DNA from: DASYPP01 sp036006525
GTDB taxonomy: Bacteria; Gemmatimonadota; Gemmatimonadetes; Gemmatimonadales; GWC2-71-9
Assembly (NCBI GenBank): GCA_036006525.1
Contig: DASYPP010000024.1
Coordinates: 1 to 64,000, forward strand
DNA: 64,000 nt
Direction: 5' to 3'
Positions 16,603 to 23,695 of the stretch are shown here, in pieces (position 1 is the first letter of the stretch; each line of letters begins with the position of its first letter). The position numbers were made by a program, and so were the translations under genes. Under the pieces are notes generated by a model. The model saw only the letters and a program-made list of their open reading frames with translations, ran no database searches and was not told the origin of the DNA.

Positions 16603-18534
16603 TTACAGTTGTATCTGCGCCCCCATCTCCACCACCCGGTTCGGCGGCAGGTTGAAGAACGCCGTTGCGCTCTGCGCGTTGCGGGTCATCACGATGAAAA
16701 GCCGTTTGCGCCAGCCCGCCATCTTGGACGTCCCGGTCGGCAGCAGCGTTTCCCGCCCCAGGTAGAACGTCGTATCCATCACCTTGACGGTGAGTCCACC
16801 CAGGTCCATCGCGTCGCCCTTCATCGCCAGCGCCTGCAACACCGCCGGCACGTCGGGTGACTGCATGAAGCCGTACGATGCCGTCACCAGGTAGAACTTG
16901 TTGCCCAGCTCCTTGAAGTCCACCCGTTCGGTTTCGGGGACCTGGGGGATGTTCTCCGACTGGATGGACATGATGATGACTTTTTCGTGCAGCACCTTGT
17001 TGTGTTTCATGTGGTGCAGCAGAACCGGCGGGGCGCCTTCCGGGTCGGAGGTCATGAACACGGCGGTTCCCGGCACCCGTTGCGGGTTGCGCCGGGCACA
17101 GTCCTGGATGAAGAGATCGAGGGGCAGCGAGCTGTCCTTCAGGATGCCGGTCAGATACTGGCGGCCCCGTTTCCAGGTCGTCATCAGCGTGAAGACCAGT
17201 ACCGCGACCACGATCGGGAACCAGCCGCCCTGTTCGATCTTGACCAGGTTGGCGCCGAGGAAGGCCAGGTCGGCCACCAGGAACAGTCCCGCCAGCAGGA
17301 TGACGTTGGGGAGCGCCCAGCCCCAGCGGTTCCGCGCCACATAAGCGAACAGCAGGGTGGTGATGGTCATGGTTCCCGTCACCGCGATCCCGTAGGCGGC
17401 GGCCAGCGACGACGAATCGCCGAACCCGACCACCAGCCCGATACACGCGACCATCAGGGCCCAGTTGATTTCGGGGATGTAAATCTGGCCCGACTCGGTG
17501 CTCGAGGTGTGGGTCACCGTCACCCGGGGCCAGTAGCCCAGTTGCACCGCCTGGCGGGTCAGGGAAAACGCGCCGGAGATCAGCGCCTGGGATGCGATGA
17601 TCGCAGCCGCGGTGGCCACCACCAGCATTGGATACAGAGCCCAGGAGGGCACCAGGGCGTAGAACGGATTGGTGGCGGCCGTGGGGTCGGAGATCAACAA
17701 CGCGCCCTGCCCGAAGTAGTTGAGCAGCAGCGCAGGGAGCACCATGGTGAACCACGCCAGGCGGATCGGCCGCTTGCCGAAGTGGCCCATGTCGGCGTAC
17801 AGCGCCTCGCCGCCGGTCACCACCAGGACCACGGCGCCAAGAATGAGAAATCCCCGGAGCCCGTCTTCGACGAAGAACCGGTAGGCGTGGTAAGGATTGA
17901 CCGCCCGGAGAACATCGGGGTGACGGGTGATCCCGGCGATGCCGAGCAGGGCGATCGAGACGAACCAGACGATCATGATCGGCCCGAAGATCTTGCCCAG
18001 CCGTGCGGTCCCGTGCCGCTGAAAGGCGAAAAGGAAAAGAATGATGACCGACGAGGTGACCGGGACCGCCCAGTCCGGCAAGGCCGGCGCCGCCACGCGG
18101 AGACCCTCGATGGCGCCCAGCACCGTGATGGCCGGCGTGATCACCCCGTCGCCGTACAGCAGCGCCGCGCCGAAGAGACCGGCCATGATCAGCATCAGGC
18201 GCAATCCCTTGGCCCCCTCCCGGGGGATCAGGGCAAGCAGCGCGAGAATGCCGCCCTCTCCCCGGTTGTCGGCCCGCATCACGTAGATCAGGTACTTGAA
18301 CGAAACGACGAAATTGAGGGCCCAGAAGATGAGCGACAGGACGCCGAGGACATTGGAGGGCGTGAGCTCGACGAAGTGCACGCCGCTGAAGCATTCCCGG
18401 AGCGCGTAGAGCGGGCTGGTGCCGATGTCGCCATACACCACTCCCAGCGCGGTCAGCGAAAGGATCGCGAGCGCACGGCCCCGGGGAGGGGGAGGCCCCT
18501 GGCTGTCGTCGGTTTGGTGACTGGATTTGATCAA
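16603..18534 (-). CDS. kup: Low-affinity potassium uptake protein Kup
   Basis: Proton-coupled potassium importer of the KUP/HAK family, 643 residues with about twelve membrane helices and a cytosolic C-terminal domain. The family start ALGVVYGDIGTSPLYALREC is intact, as are GGEALYADMGHFG and the interior TSSTESGQIYIPEINW. The start is TTG 18534, the only initiator before the conserved first helix, five bases after the VKOR stop. It is the distal gene of a minus-strand run with VKOR and DsbA-like genes, a grouping with no obvious functional link. Confidence 0.94.
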   Translation of the reverse strand: MIKSSHQTDDSQGPPPPRGRALAILSLTALGVVYGDIGTSPLYALRECFSGVHFVELTPSNVLGVLSLIFWALNFVVSFKYLIYVMRADNRGEGGILALLALIPREGAKGLRLMLIMAGLFGAALLYGDGVITPAITVLGAIEGLRVAAPALPDWAVPVTSSVIILFLFAFQRHGTARLGKIFGPIMIVWFVSIALLGIAGITRHPDVLRAVNPYHAYRFFVEDGLRGFLILGAVVLVVTGGEALYADMGHFGKRPIRLAWFTMVLPALLLNYFGQGALLISDPTAATNPFYALVPSWALYPMLVVATAAAIIASQALISGAFSLTRQAVQLGYWPRVTVTHTSSTESGQIYIPEINWALMVACIGLVVGFGDSSSLAAAYGIAVTGTMTITTLLFAYVARNRWGWALPNVILLAGLFLVADLAFLGANLVKIEQGGWFPIVVAVLVFTLMTTWKRGRQYLTGILKDSSLPLDLFIQDCARRNPQRVPGTAVFMTSDPEGAPPVLLHHMKHNKVLHEKVIIMSIQSENIPQVPETERVDFKELGNKFYLVTASYGFMQSPDVPAVLQALAMKGDAMDLGGLTVKVMDTTFYLGRETLLPTGTSKMAGWRKRLFIVMTRNAQSATAFFNLPPNRVVEMGAQIQL

Positions 18535-18538
18535 GCGC

Positions 18539-18964
18539 TTAAGAGGCCCGCCCCCGCCGCCATCCGTAGAAGGCCACCAGGAAGAGCAACAGCACGATCA
18601 CCGCGGAGGCCACGCACCAGCGGCAGATCGCATGGATCAGGAACAGCTCGGCGTAGGTAAGCCAGCCGGTGAACACCAGCGCGCCGGTAGCCAGCAGGAG
18701 CAGGGCGGTAGCCGGCCAGCGACGCTGCTGGAGCACGGGCTGCAGCCCGGCCAGGCTCACCCCGAGCATCGCGAGGTAGCCCAGGACCCCGAGCAGGGAG
18801 ACTTCGACCCCGAGAAAACGGCTCCACCGGCTGGTCTGCACCAGCTCGCACGCGCCGGTGCCGCACACCATGGTCCCCACGATACCGATCTTGAAGAGAT
18901 AGAGATATGTCGCGACCATCAGACCGACCAGGCTCAGCAGGGCCGCGGCCATGCGGTGTTTCAT
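18539..18964 (-). CDS. VKOR family thiol oxidoreductase
   Basis: Membrane quinone-coupled oxidoreductase (141 residues, four helices) that would reoxidise a periplasmic DsbA-like protein. Two cysteine pairs are visible: the loop pair in VCGTGACE and the active-site CRWC near the C-terminus, plus the conserved Ser/Trp region TSRWSRFLGVEVSLLG. The ATG at 18964 overlaps the stop of the DsbA-like gene as ATGA, so the two are translated together as a disulfide-forming pair. Confidence 0.9.
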   Translation of the reverse strand: MKHRMAAALLSLVGLMVATYLYLFKIGIVGTMVCGTGACELVQTSRWSRFLGVEVSLLGVLGYLAMLGVSLAGLQPVLQQRRWPATALLLLATGALVFTGWLTYAELFLIHAICRWCVASAVIVLLLFLVAFYGWRRGRAS

Positions 18965-19653
18965 GGCGTCGCGGGTGCCGGCGCCAGGGAATCGACCAGG
19001 TGCTTGAGCTCGTCGGAAGTCAGACCGTTGGAGTACAACCTGCCGGCGATGAGGAAGGTCGGGGTGCTGGGCACGTTCAGTTTCAGGGCTTCGTCGTGGC
19101 TGGCCTGGATGCGCCCGGCGTATCGTGCCGACTTCATGCACTCATCGTATTTGCCGACATCGAGCCCCACGCTCGAGGCATAGCGACGGAAAAACCCGGC
19201 CGCGTCCCCCGCGTTTTCCCACTCCGGCTGCCCGGCGTAAATGGCCTGGTGCATCTCCCAGTACTTGTTCTGGTCCGAGGCGCAGGCGGCGGCATGCGCC
19301 GCGACCCGGGTGTGCTTGTGGATGGCGTCGAGGGGAAAATCCCGGTAGCGCCAGCGCACCCGCCCGGTTTCGATCAGCTGTCGCCGCACAGTCGGGAACT
19401 GCATCATCTCGAACCGCTGGCACCCGGGGCACTGGAAGTCAGCGTACTCGCTGACTTCCACCGGGGCCGTGGCGGAGCCGAGCAGATAGCCCCGGAACCC
19501 CGCCGTGTCGGCCGCCAATACCGTCACGTCAACCGGGATGGCTACCGAGCCGTGGGGCCGCAGCGCCATCCAGCCGATCGCGCCCAATCCCGCCACCGCC
19601 ACGACGCCGAGGGCAGTGTAGAAAGGCTTCATTCCTCCTGGGGCCGCCGCCAT
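18961..19653 (-). CDS. DsbA-like thioredoxin-fold protein (BdbD type)
   Basis: Membrane-anchored periplasmic thiol oxidase of 230 residues. One N-terminal hydrophobic segment (about residues 10-27) is followed by a DSBA fold with active site CPGC in YADFQCPGCQRFE and the cis-Pro region NVPSTPTFLIAG. Two starts are possible. ATG 19653 has GGAGG at good spacing and overlaps the upstream gene by 25 bases; ATG 19632 sits immediately after AGGAGGA. The pairing with VKOR immediately downstream supports oxidative protein folding. Confidence 0.9.
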   Translation of the reverse strand: MAAAPGGMKPFYTALGVVAVAGLGAIGWMALRPHGSVAIPVDVTVLAADTAGFRGYLLGSATAPVEVSEYADFQCPGCQRFEMMQFPTVRRQLIETGRVRWRYRDFPLDAIHKHTRVAAHAAACASDQNKYWEMHQAIYAGQPEWENAGDAAGFFRRYASSVGLDVGKYDECMKSARYAGRIQASHDEALKLNVPSTPTFLIAGRLYSNGLTSDELKHLVDSLAPAPATP

Positions 19654-19937
19654 GGCGCATCATCCTCCGGTTCATCGAGTGAAAAGGACGAATCGGCCCG
19701 CCGCGCCTCATCCACGATCCTGCGATTCTCGGCGATTTCGGGCGTATCGTAGGTCGACCGCACTTCGTAGTGAAACAGTTCGCTTCGCGCTTCACCCATC
19801 AGCCGCAGCAGGTCGGGAACCCCGCCCAGCAGCTGGCCGTCCTTGTCGAGGTGCTGGATGCGCTCGGCCAGCTGGCGCAACAACTCCAGCAGCCGACGCT
19901 TCCGTTCCTCCCCGTAGACCTCTTCATGATCCGACAT
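19629..19937 (-). CDS. Small charged coiled-coil protein of unknown function
   Basis: 102 residues, highly charged, with a predicted helical coiled-coil stretch (about residues 8-35, RKRRLLELLRQLAERIQHLDKD) and an acidic C-terminus (DEPEDDAPWRRPQEE). No family is recognised. The start has GAGG five bases upstream. It overlaps the DsbA-like gene and heads the DsbA-VKOR-kup run. It may be an accessory to nothing in that run; its reality is supported by codon pattern and overlap geometry. Confidence 0.65.
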   Translation of the reverse strand: MSDHEEVYGEERKRRLLELLRQLAERIQHLDKDGQLLGGVPDLLRLMGEARSELFHYEVRSTYDTPEIAENRRIVDEARRADSSFSLDEPEDDAPWRRPQEE

Positions 19938-19952
19938 GGTGCCTCAACTGGA

Positions 19953-19985
19953 ATTGAAGATTGAGGGCGATCCTCAATCTTCAAT
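19953..19985. repeat. Short inverted pair, unit ATTGAAG/ATTGAGG
   Basis: Perfect 14-base arms, ATTGAAGATTGAGG (19953-19966) and its complement (19972-19985), with a 5-base loop. It lies between divergent genes. The unit resembles the one-armed array at 50413-50477. Confidence 0.9.
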
Positions 19986-20031
19986 CAGCAATCTAACTGG
20001 ATCTGGAAACCCTTATTGGCTTTTCTTCGGT

Positions 20032-20061
20032 TTGCACCTAAGAGTGCAATGTGCTTATATT
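20032..20061 (+). promoter_or_regulatory. Candidate promoter of the 20094 gene
   Basis: TTGCAC (20032-20037), 18-base spacer, TATATT (20056-20061), about 33 bases before the TTG start with GGAGG. It argues against translation from the ATG at 20016. Confidence 0.6.
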
Positions 20062-20093
20062 TAGCCAACCCCCTGGAACACTGGAGGAACCAC

Positions 20094-20375
20094 TTGAGTA
20101 AAGTCAGTAAGAAGCCCCGGCCGGCGCCTGAAGCCCCGCCATCCTTCAACCAGGCCCGAGACGAGATGTTCAGTCACATCCTGCGCTGCGGAGTCCTGGA
20201 GGCTGAGCCCGAACACCAGAAGGACTGGTTCGACGACACCATGCAGTACCTTACCGAACGGTACCAGGACCTGACGGCAGAAGACTTGAATCAGCTGCGT
20301 ACGCTGGGCGAACGGTATTGCCGGCCAGTGCAGAGCCGCAGCGGCGAAGTCATCGGCGCCGGCCTGCCAGAATAA
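20094..20375 (+). CDS. Small hypothetical protein, helical
   Basis: 93 residues, basic N-terminus (SKVSKKPRPAPEAPP) then an amphipathic helical body (DEMFSHILRCGVLEAEPEHQKDWFDDTMQYLTERYQDLTAEDLNQLRTLGERYC). No family is recognised. I chose TTG 20094 because GGAGG lies seven bases upstream and a good promoter lies between it and the alternative ATG at 20016. It may be a small regulatory or adaptor protein; nothing in the context decides this. Confidence 0.65.
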   Translation: MSKVSKKPRPAPEAPPSFNQARDEMFSHILRCGVLEAEPEHQKDWFDDTMQYLTERYQDLTAEDLNQLRTLGERYCRPVQSRSGEVIGAGLPE

Positions 20376-20419
20376 TCGGCGCGACGCCATAGGCGTAGGG
20401 CGGACCGAATATGCTTGAA

Positions 20420-20449
20420 GGCGCGCGTAGGGGCGCTCCCGCGTGCGCC
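20420..20449. terminator. Hairpin between convergent genes
   Basis: GGCGC...GGG pairs with CCC...GCGCC around a GCGCT loop, with two small internal mismatches. No T-tract, so factor-independent termination is doubtful. Confidence 0.4.
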
Positions 20450-20466
20450 CATTGTGACCGCCCCCC

Positions 20467-20928
20467 TTACCGTCGAACCCATCGCCACCGGTAGCCCAGG
20501 AGCACCCGCACCCCACCGCCGATTCCTCCTTCAATGACCCAGCCGGAAGCACCACCCGGCTTGCTCTCGTATCCCAGCAGAAACAGCAGGTAGCCCGCGT
20601 CATTGGGTCCGGTCAATCCCGCCAGCCCGCCACCGGCATAGAGTCCCCGCCTCAGGCTGGCCGGGCTCAGGAGGAACTGGGCGGTCACTTCGCCCCGTCC
20701 GGCGAACTCTCCGTCGATGGCTCCCGGCATCAGGGACACCCCGATCCGGGTGCTGCCGCCCGGGCGCCAACCGCCCCAGAGGCCGCCCCCGGCAAAATCG
20801 AAATCCGCGAAGGTGCCGATCGCCTGGATCCCGAATTCCCACCCATGCTGCGCTTTGGCGGGAGAAGCCGCCGACACCAGCAGAATTCCCAGCCCGGCCA
20901 ACCACCGCTTAGAGCAACTCAAGCTCAT
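20467..20928 (-). CDS. Exported protein, probable small outer-membrane barrel
   Basis: 153 residues with a Sec signal peptide (CSKRWLAGLGILLVSAASPAKAQ) followed by Gly-rich alternating beta segments (FGIQAIGTFADFDFAGGGLWGG, RGLYAGGGLAGLTG, VIEGGIGGGVRVLLGYRWRW). The terminal aromatic and basic residues suit a barrel strand. No named family is recognised. The open frame extends to 21063, but the ATG at 20928 starts the signal peptide and overlaps the end of the OsmC gene by 20 bases. Confidence 0.7.
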   Translation of the reverse strand: MSLSCSKRWLAGLGILLVSAASPAKAQHGWEFGIQAIGTFADFDFAGGGLWGGWRPGGSTRIGVSLMPGAIDGEFAGRGEVTAQFLLSPASLRRGLYAGGGLAGLTGPNDAGYLLFLLGYESKPGGASGWVIEGGIGGGVRVLLGYRWRWVRR

Positions 20929-21319
20929 AGCCGATGCGGATGTCGGGGGCGAGGGAATGGATGACCGAGCAGTACTTCTCGAGCGAAAGGTCGATGGCGT
21001 GGCGGGCCTTGGCCTCGTCGAGCCCGTCGCCCCGGAGCCGGTAGGTGAACTGGATGGCGACATAGCGGCGGGGCTCCTGCTCCCGGCGGGTGCCCGCTAC
21101 GTCGATCCGGAATTCCTTGAGCTCGACCCGTTTTTTCTGGAGGATGAGGACGACGTCGGACCCGGTGCAGCTGGCGGCGGCCAGGATCAGGGTCAGCATG
21201 GGGCCCGGGCCGAGCGCGTTGTCCCCGTCAATCAGGACCTCCGGCTTTCCGGGCTCACCGCCCTGGAAGACGAGATCCTTCTGCCACTGGAGCGTGATGT
21301 GTTTGATCTCTTGCGCCAT
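20909..21319 (-). CDS. OsmC family protein (YhfA-like)
   Basis: Cytosolic OsmC-fold protein of 136 residues, related to peroxiredoxin-like Ohr/OsmC. The two redox Cys positions are present: AAASCTGSDVV (about residue 50) and LEKYCSVIHSL (about residue 118). Spacing and sequence fit the YhfA-like subgroup rather than Ohr. The ATG at 21319 shares one base with the stop of the upstream pgsA-like gene (TAATG). Confidence 0.87.
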   Translation of the reverse strand: MAQEIKHITLQWQKDLVFQGGEPGKPEVLIDGDNALGPGPMLTLILAAASCTGSDVVLILQKKRVELKEFRIDVAGTRREQEPRRYVAIQFTYRLRGDGLDEAKARHAIDLSLEKYCSVIHSLAPDIRIGYELELL

Positions 21320-21876
21320 TACAGTCGTTTCCCCAATTGCCGGGCGACATGATTGTAGTCCCAGATCGCGTAGATCCCGATCGCGGCCGTGGCCCAGGCG
21401 AGGGGCCGGAGGATGCTGGCGTTGGCGACAAAAGCGAGGAGGGTAAGCATCTGGGCGACGGTCACGGCCTTGCCGCCGACCCGGGCGGGAATCGCAGTGG
21501 GGTGGCCAGTATAGACGGTCCACAGGAAGGCGATCGTCGCCCAGATATCGCGGATCAGCACGCCGACGATCTCATACACCTGCAACCGGCCGGAGAAGAC
21601 GACGACCCCGAAGGCGCAGGCCATGAACAGCTTGTCGGCTATGGGATCCAGTACCGCGCCGAAGCGGGAGCCGCCGATCCGGCGGGCGATGAACCCGTCC
21701 AGCAAATCGGTCGCCGCGGCCAGCACCAGCACCGCAAGTCGCTGCCACGGGCCCTGCGCCACGATGAACAGGAGCGCCAGGGGGAGCCGGAAAACCGTCA
21801 ACACGTCGGCTGCCGTCAGTCGCGCCCGGGCTTGCTCCGTCTGAGGGCGGGGAGTAGTTTCGACTTGCTGGACCAT
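21319..21876 (-). CDS. CDP-alcohol phosphatidyltransferase (PgsA-like)
   Basis: Integral membrane enzyme of 185 residues joining a CDP-diacylglycerol phosphatidyl group to an alcohol. The complete family motif D-x2-D-G-x2-A-R-x8-G-x3-D-x3-D is visible from DLLDGFIARR through GAVLDPIADK (about residues 58-83). Most likely phosphatidylglycerophosphate synthase; the alcohol is not decided by sequence inspection. It is divergent from the cNMP-binding gene with only 30 bases between them. Confidence 0.88.
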   Translation of the reverse strand: MVQQVETTPRPQTEQARARLTAADVLTVFRLPLALLFIVAQGPWQRLAVLVLAAATDLLDGFIARRIGGSRFGAVLDPIADKLFMACAFGVVVFSGRLQVYEIVGVLIRDIWATIAFLWTVYTGHPTAIPARVGGKAVTVAQMLTLLAFVANASILRPLAWATAAIGIYAIWDYNHVARQLGKRL

Positions 21877-21906
21877 CCCTTAAGGTAATCCTCATCCCGC
21901 GATACC

Positions 21907-22365
21907 ATGAACATCGAGCTCCTGAAGAAAACGGCCATCTTTGCCGACCTCGATGAGGGCGAATTGGCCCGGGTCGCCGAGATCTGCCAGGACCAGAACT
22001 TCAAGTCGGGCGAGGTGATTTTCAAGGAAGGAGACGCGGGGAATCGGCTTTTCGTCATCGCCACCGGCGAGGTGCGGATCAGCCGCACCATCCCCGGGTC
22101 GGGTGAGGAAGCGCTGGCGATCCTCAAGGCCGGGGCGTGTTTCGGCGAGATGTCGGTCTTCGACCGCTCCGAGCGCTCCACCGACGCCATCGCCAACGGC
22201 CCCTGCACCATCGTCACCATCTCCCGCCCCGACTTCGAGCTGGTGCTCGACTTCAACCGCGACCTGGCCTTCAAGGTGTTGTGGTCGGTGGTGCGGCTTC
22301 TGTCCATGCGGCTCCGGGCCACCAACGACAATCTCCGCTCCCTGCTCGCGATGTCGATGTTCTAA
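21907..22365 (+). CDS. Cyclic nucleotide-binding domain protein (stand-alone)
   Basis: 152-residue protein consisting of one CAP-type cNMP-binding fold with no DNA-binding domain. The beta-barrel and phosphate-binding cassette are visible: GEVIFKEGDAGNRLFVIATGEVRI, then GACFGEMSVFDRSERSTDAIA, where GEMSVFDRSERSTDA is the cassette with the key Glu and Arg. A C-terminal helix (FKVLWSVVRLLSMRLRATNDNLRSLL) could mediate dimerisation. It may act on an unseen partner. cAMP versus another ligand is not decidable. Confidence 0.88.
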   Translation: MNIELLKKTAIFADLDEGELARVAEICQDQNFKSGEVIFKEGDAGNRLFVIATGEVRISRTIPGSGEEALAILKAGACFGEMSVFDRSERSTDAIANGPCTIVTISRPDFELVLDFNRDLAFKVLWSVVRLLSMRLRATNDNLRSLLAMSMF

Positions 22366-22369
22366 CAGC

Positions 22370-22507
22370 AAGGTGACAAGGTGAGGCGAAATGATGCAAA
22401 GCGGGGAAACGTTGACTCGATGAAGCTGCGAACGTCCCCGGCGGAGTACTGCCTCGATGCATTGGTAACCTTGCCCCGCTTTTCCTCACCTTGCCTCACC
22501 TTATCAT
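22370..22507. repeat. Inverted-pair tandem repeat, unit near AAGGTGAGGC
   Basis: Left arm 22370-22411 (AAGGTGACAAGGTGAGGCGA..AAAGCGGGGAAA) and right arm 22468-22507 (ACCTTGCCCCGCTTTTCCTC..ACCTTATCAT) are complementary. The spacer has further weak pairing (CTCGATG). The right arm ends five bases before the GalU-like start codon. Confidence 0.92.
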
Positions 22508-22511
22508 TTTC

Positions 22512-23282
22512 ATGCTAGACACTGCCGTGATACCGTGTGGTGGGCTGGGCACCCGCCTGCTCCCTGTCACCCGCTGGATTCCCAAAGAACTCCTCCCCGT
22601 TGCCCTGAAGCCGCTGCTGCACTGGACTCTCGACGAAATCGCCGACGCCGGCCTGCTGCACGCGATCATCGTGCTCAACCCGGCCCGGCCGGCAGTGGAA
22701 GCGGTGGCCCGGGCCTGGGCCGGTCCCCTGGAGCTGGAGTTCGTCCCCCAGGATCGCGCCCGCGGCCTGGGTGACGCACTGCTCCGGGCCCGGGATCTCC
22801 TGGCTGGAGCGGCGTTCATTGCCGTCCTGCCCGACAATCTCTTTCAGGGAGACAATCCCACCCGCCGGGTGGTGGAGTCCTGGCAGCGCACCCGAATGGC
22901 CTCCGTGCTGTTGTCCGAGATCGGCCAGGAGGAATCCCGCACCAAGGGCGCGACCGGCAAAGCGAAGATCGAAACCGGGCCGGACGGTACCATCATGGTC
23001 ACTGACATCGCCGACAAGGGAACCGGGCGGTTTCAGACCGGCGGTGAAGCCTCTGCCGTCACGCCGATCGGGCGGATCGCCCTCGCGGGAGACGTCTTCA
23101 AGGAATTCGAAGACGTGGCTCGCTCGCTTCCGCCCGGTGCGGAGCTGGACGACGTGCCGGTGCTGCAGCGGCTCGCGCGGCGGGGCGCGCTGGCCGGGGT
23201 CATGTCGAAGGCCAGGTTTTTCGACGTGGGAGTGCCGGAGGGATATCGCGAAGCGGTCTGCAGCTTCCCGCCAGATATCTAG
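22512..23282 (+). CDS. Nucleotidyltransferase, UTP-glucose-1-phosphate uridylyltransferase-like
   Basis: Sugar-nucleotide synthase of 256 residues. The pyrophosphorylase motif IPCGGLGTRLLPVTRWIPKELLPV is intact, with Arg and Lys in place for NTP and sugar-phosphate binding. Downstream blocks (LGDALLRARDLL, AVLPDNLFQGDNPTRRVV) fit GalU/RmlA-type enzymes. It is shorter than typical GalU (about 290), so GalU is likely but another nucleotidyltransferase specificity remains possible. The reading frame begins earlier within the hairpin arm; the ATG at 22512 matches family N-termini. Confidence 0.84.
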   Translation: MLDTAVIPCGGLGTRLLPVTRWIPKELLPVALKPLLHWTLDEIADAGLLHAIIVLNPARPAVEAVARAWAGPLELEFVPQDRARGLGDALLRARDLLAGAAFIAVLPDNLFQGDNPTRRVVESWQRTRMASVLLSEIGQEESRTKGATGKAKIETGPDGTIMVTDIADKGTGRFQTGGEASAVTPIGRIALAGDVFKEFEDVARSLPPGAELDDVPVLQRLARRGALAGVMSKARFFDVGVPEGYREAVCSFPPDI

Positions 23283-23368
23283 CGAGGCCTCCGCCCCCTA
23301 TATGGGGAATATCACGCCTGAGGTGATTTGACCGTTAACCCAAAAAACGCAGAACGGTTCACAAAAAC

Positions 23369-23695
23369 GTGACAGCCTCCCATCGCCTCACCAACCTCAC
23401 CGGCATTCCGGGCCAGCGCCTCGGCGATCCCGAGAGCCTTTCCGCGGTCGCCATCGCGGCCGCAGCCTCGGTGGGAATGTCGTCCTACGGAACCCCAATC
23501 GTGAAGTCGGGTCCCCGGGGAACCGTGGTGGGTCTGCTCTGCCACGGCGGGCACGTCATCGTGCACGCGATTCCCGAGGAGTCACGCTGCCTGGTGGACA
23601 TCCTGGTGATGGCCCCGGGCAACGCGGCTGACCGCGGCATCGAAGTCATTGCCCGCCGGCTGGGCGGGAAGCCGGAGAAGCCGATCCCCGAATGA
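23369..23695 (+). CDS. SpeD-fold protein lacking the pyruvoyl serine
   Basis: 108 residues with the arrangement of bacterial S-adenosylmethionine decarboxylase: an N-terminal helix region, then GTVVGLLCHGGHVIVHAIPEESRCLVDILVMA and a last helix. Active SpeD has ESH-x-S-x-H-T-x-P-E, with Ser giving the pyruvoyl group, and a catalytic Cys in DVFTCG. Here the Ser is Gly (GGH) and the Cys region reads DILVMA, so decarboxylation is unlikely. The start is GTG 23369 with a weak ribosome site. The 3' end overlaps the convergent M16 gene by 50 bases. Homology is inferred from motif layout only. Confidence 0.55.
   Translation: MTASHRLTNLTGIPGQRLGDPESLSAVAIAAAASVGMSSYGTPIVKSGPRGTVVGLLCHGGHVIVHAIPEESRCLVDILVMAPGNAADRGIEVIARRLGGKPEKPIPE

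Noticed and set aside
16987..18660. 557-codon plus-strand reading frame
   Set aside because: Antisense to kup; composition is typical of high-GC shadow frames (Arg, His, Gly, Asp rich).
20016..20093. ATG 20016 as start of the small gene ending at 20375
   Set aside because: A good promoter lies between this ATG and the TTG at 20094, which has its own GGAGG.
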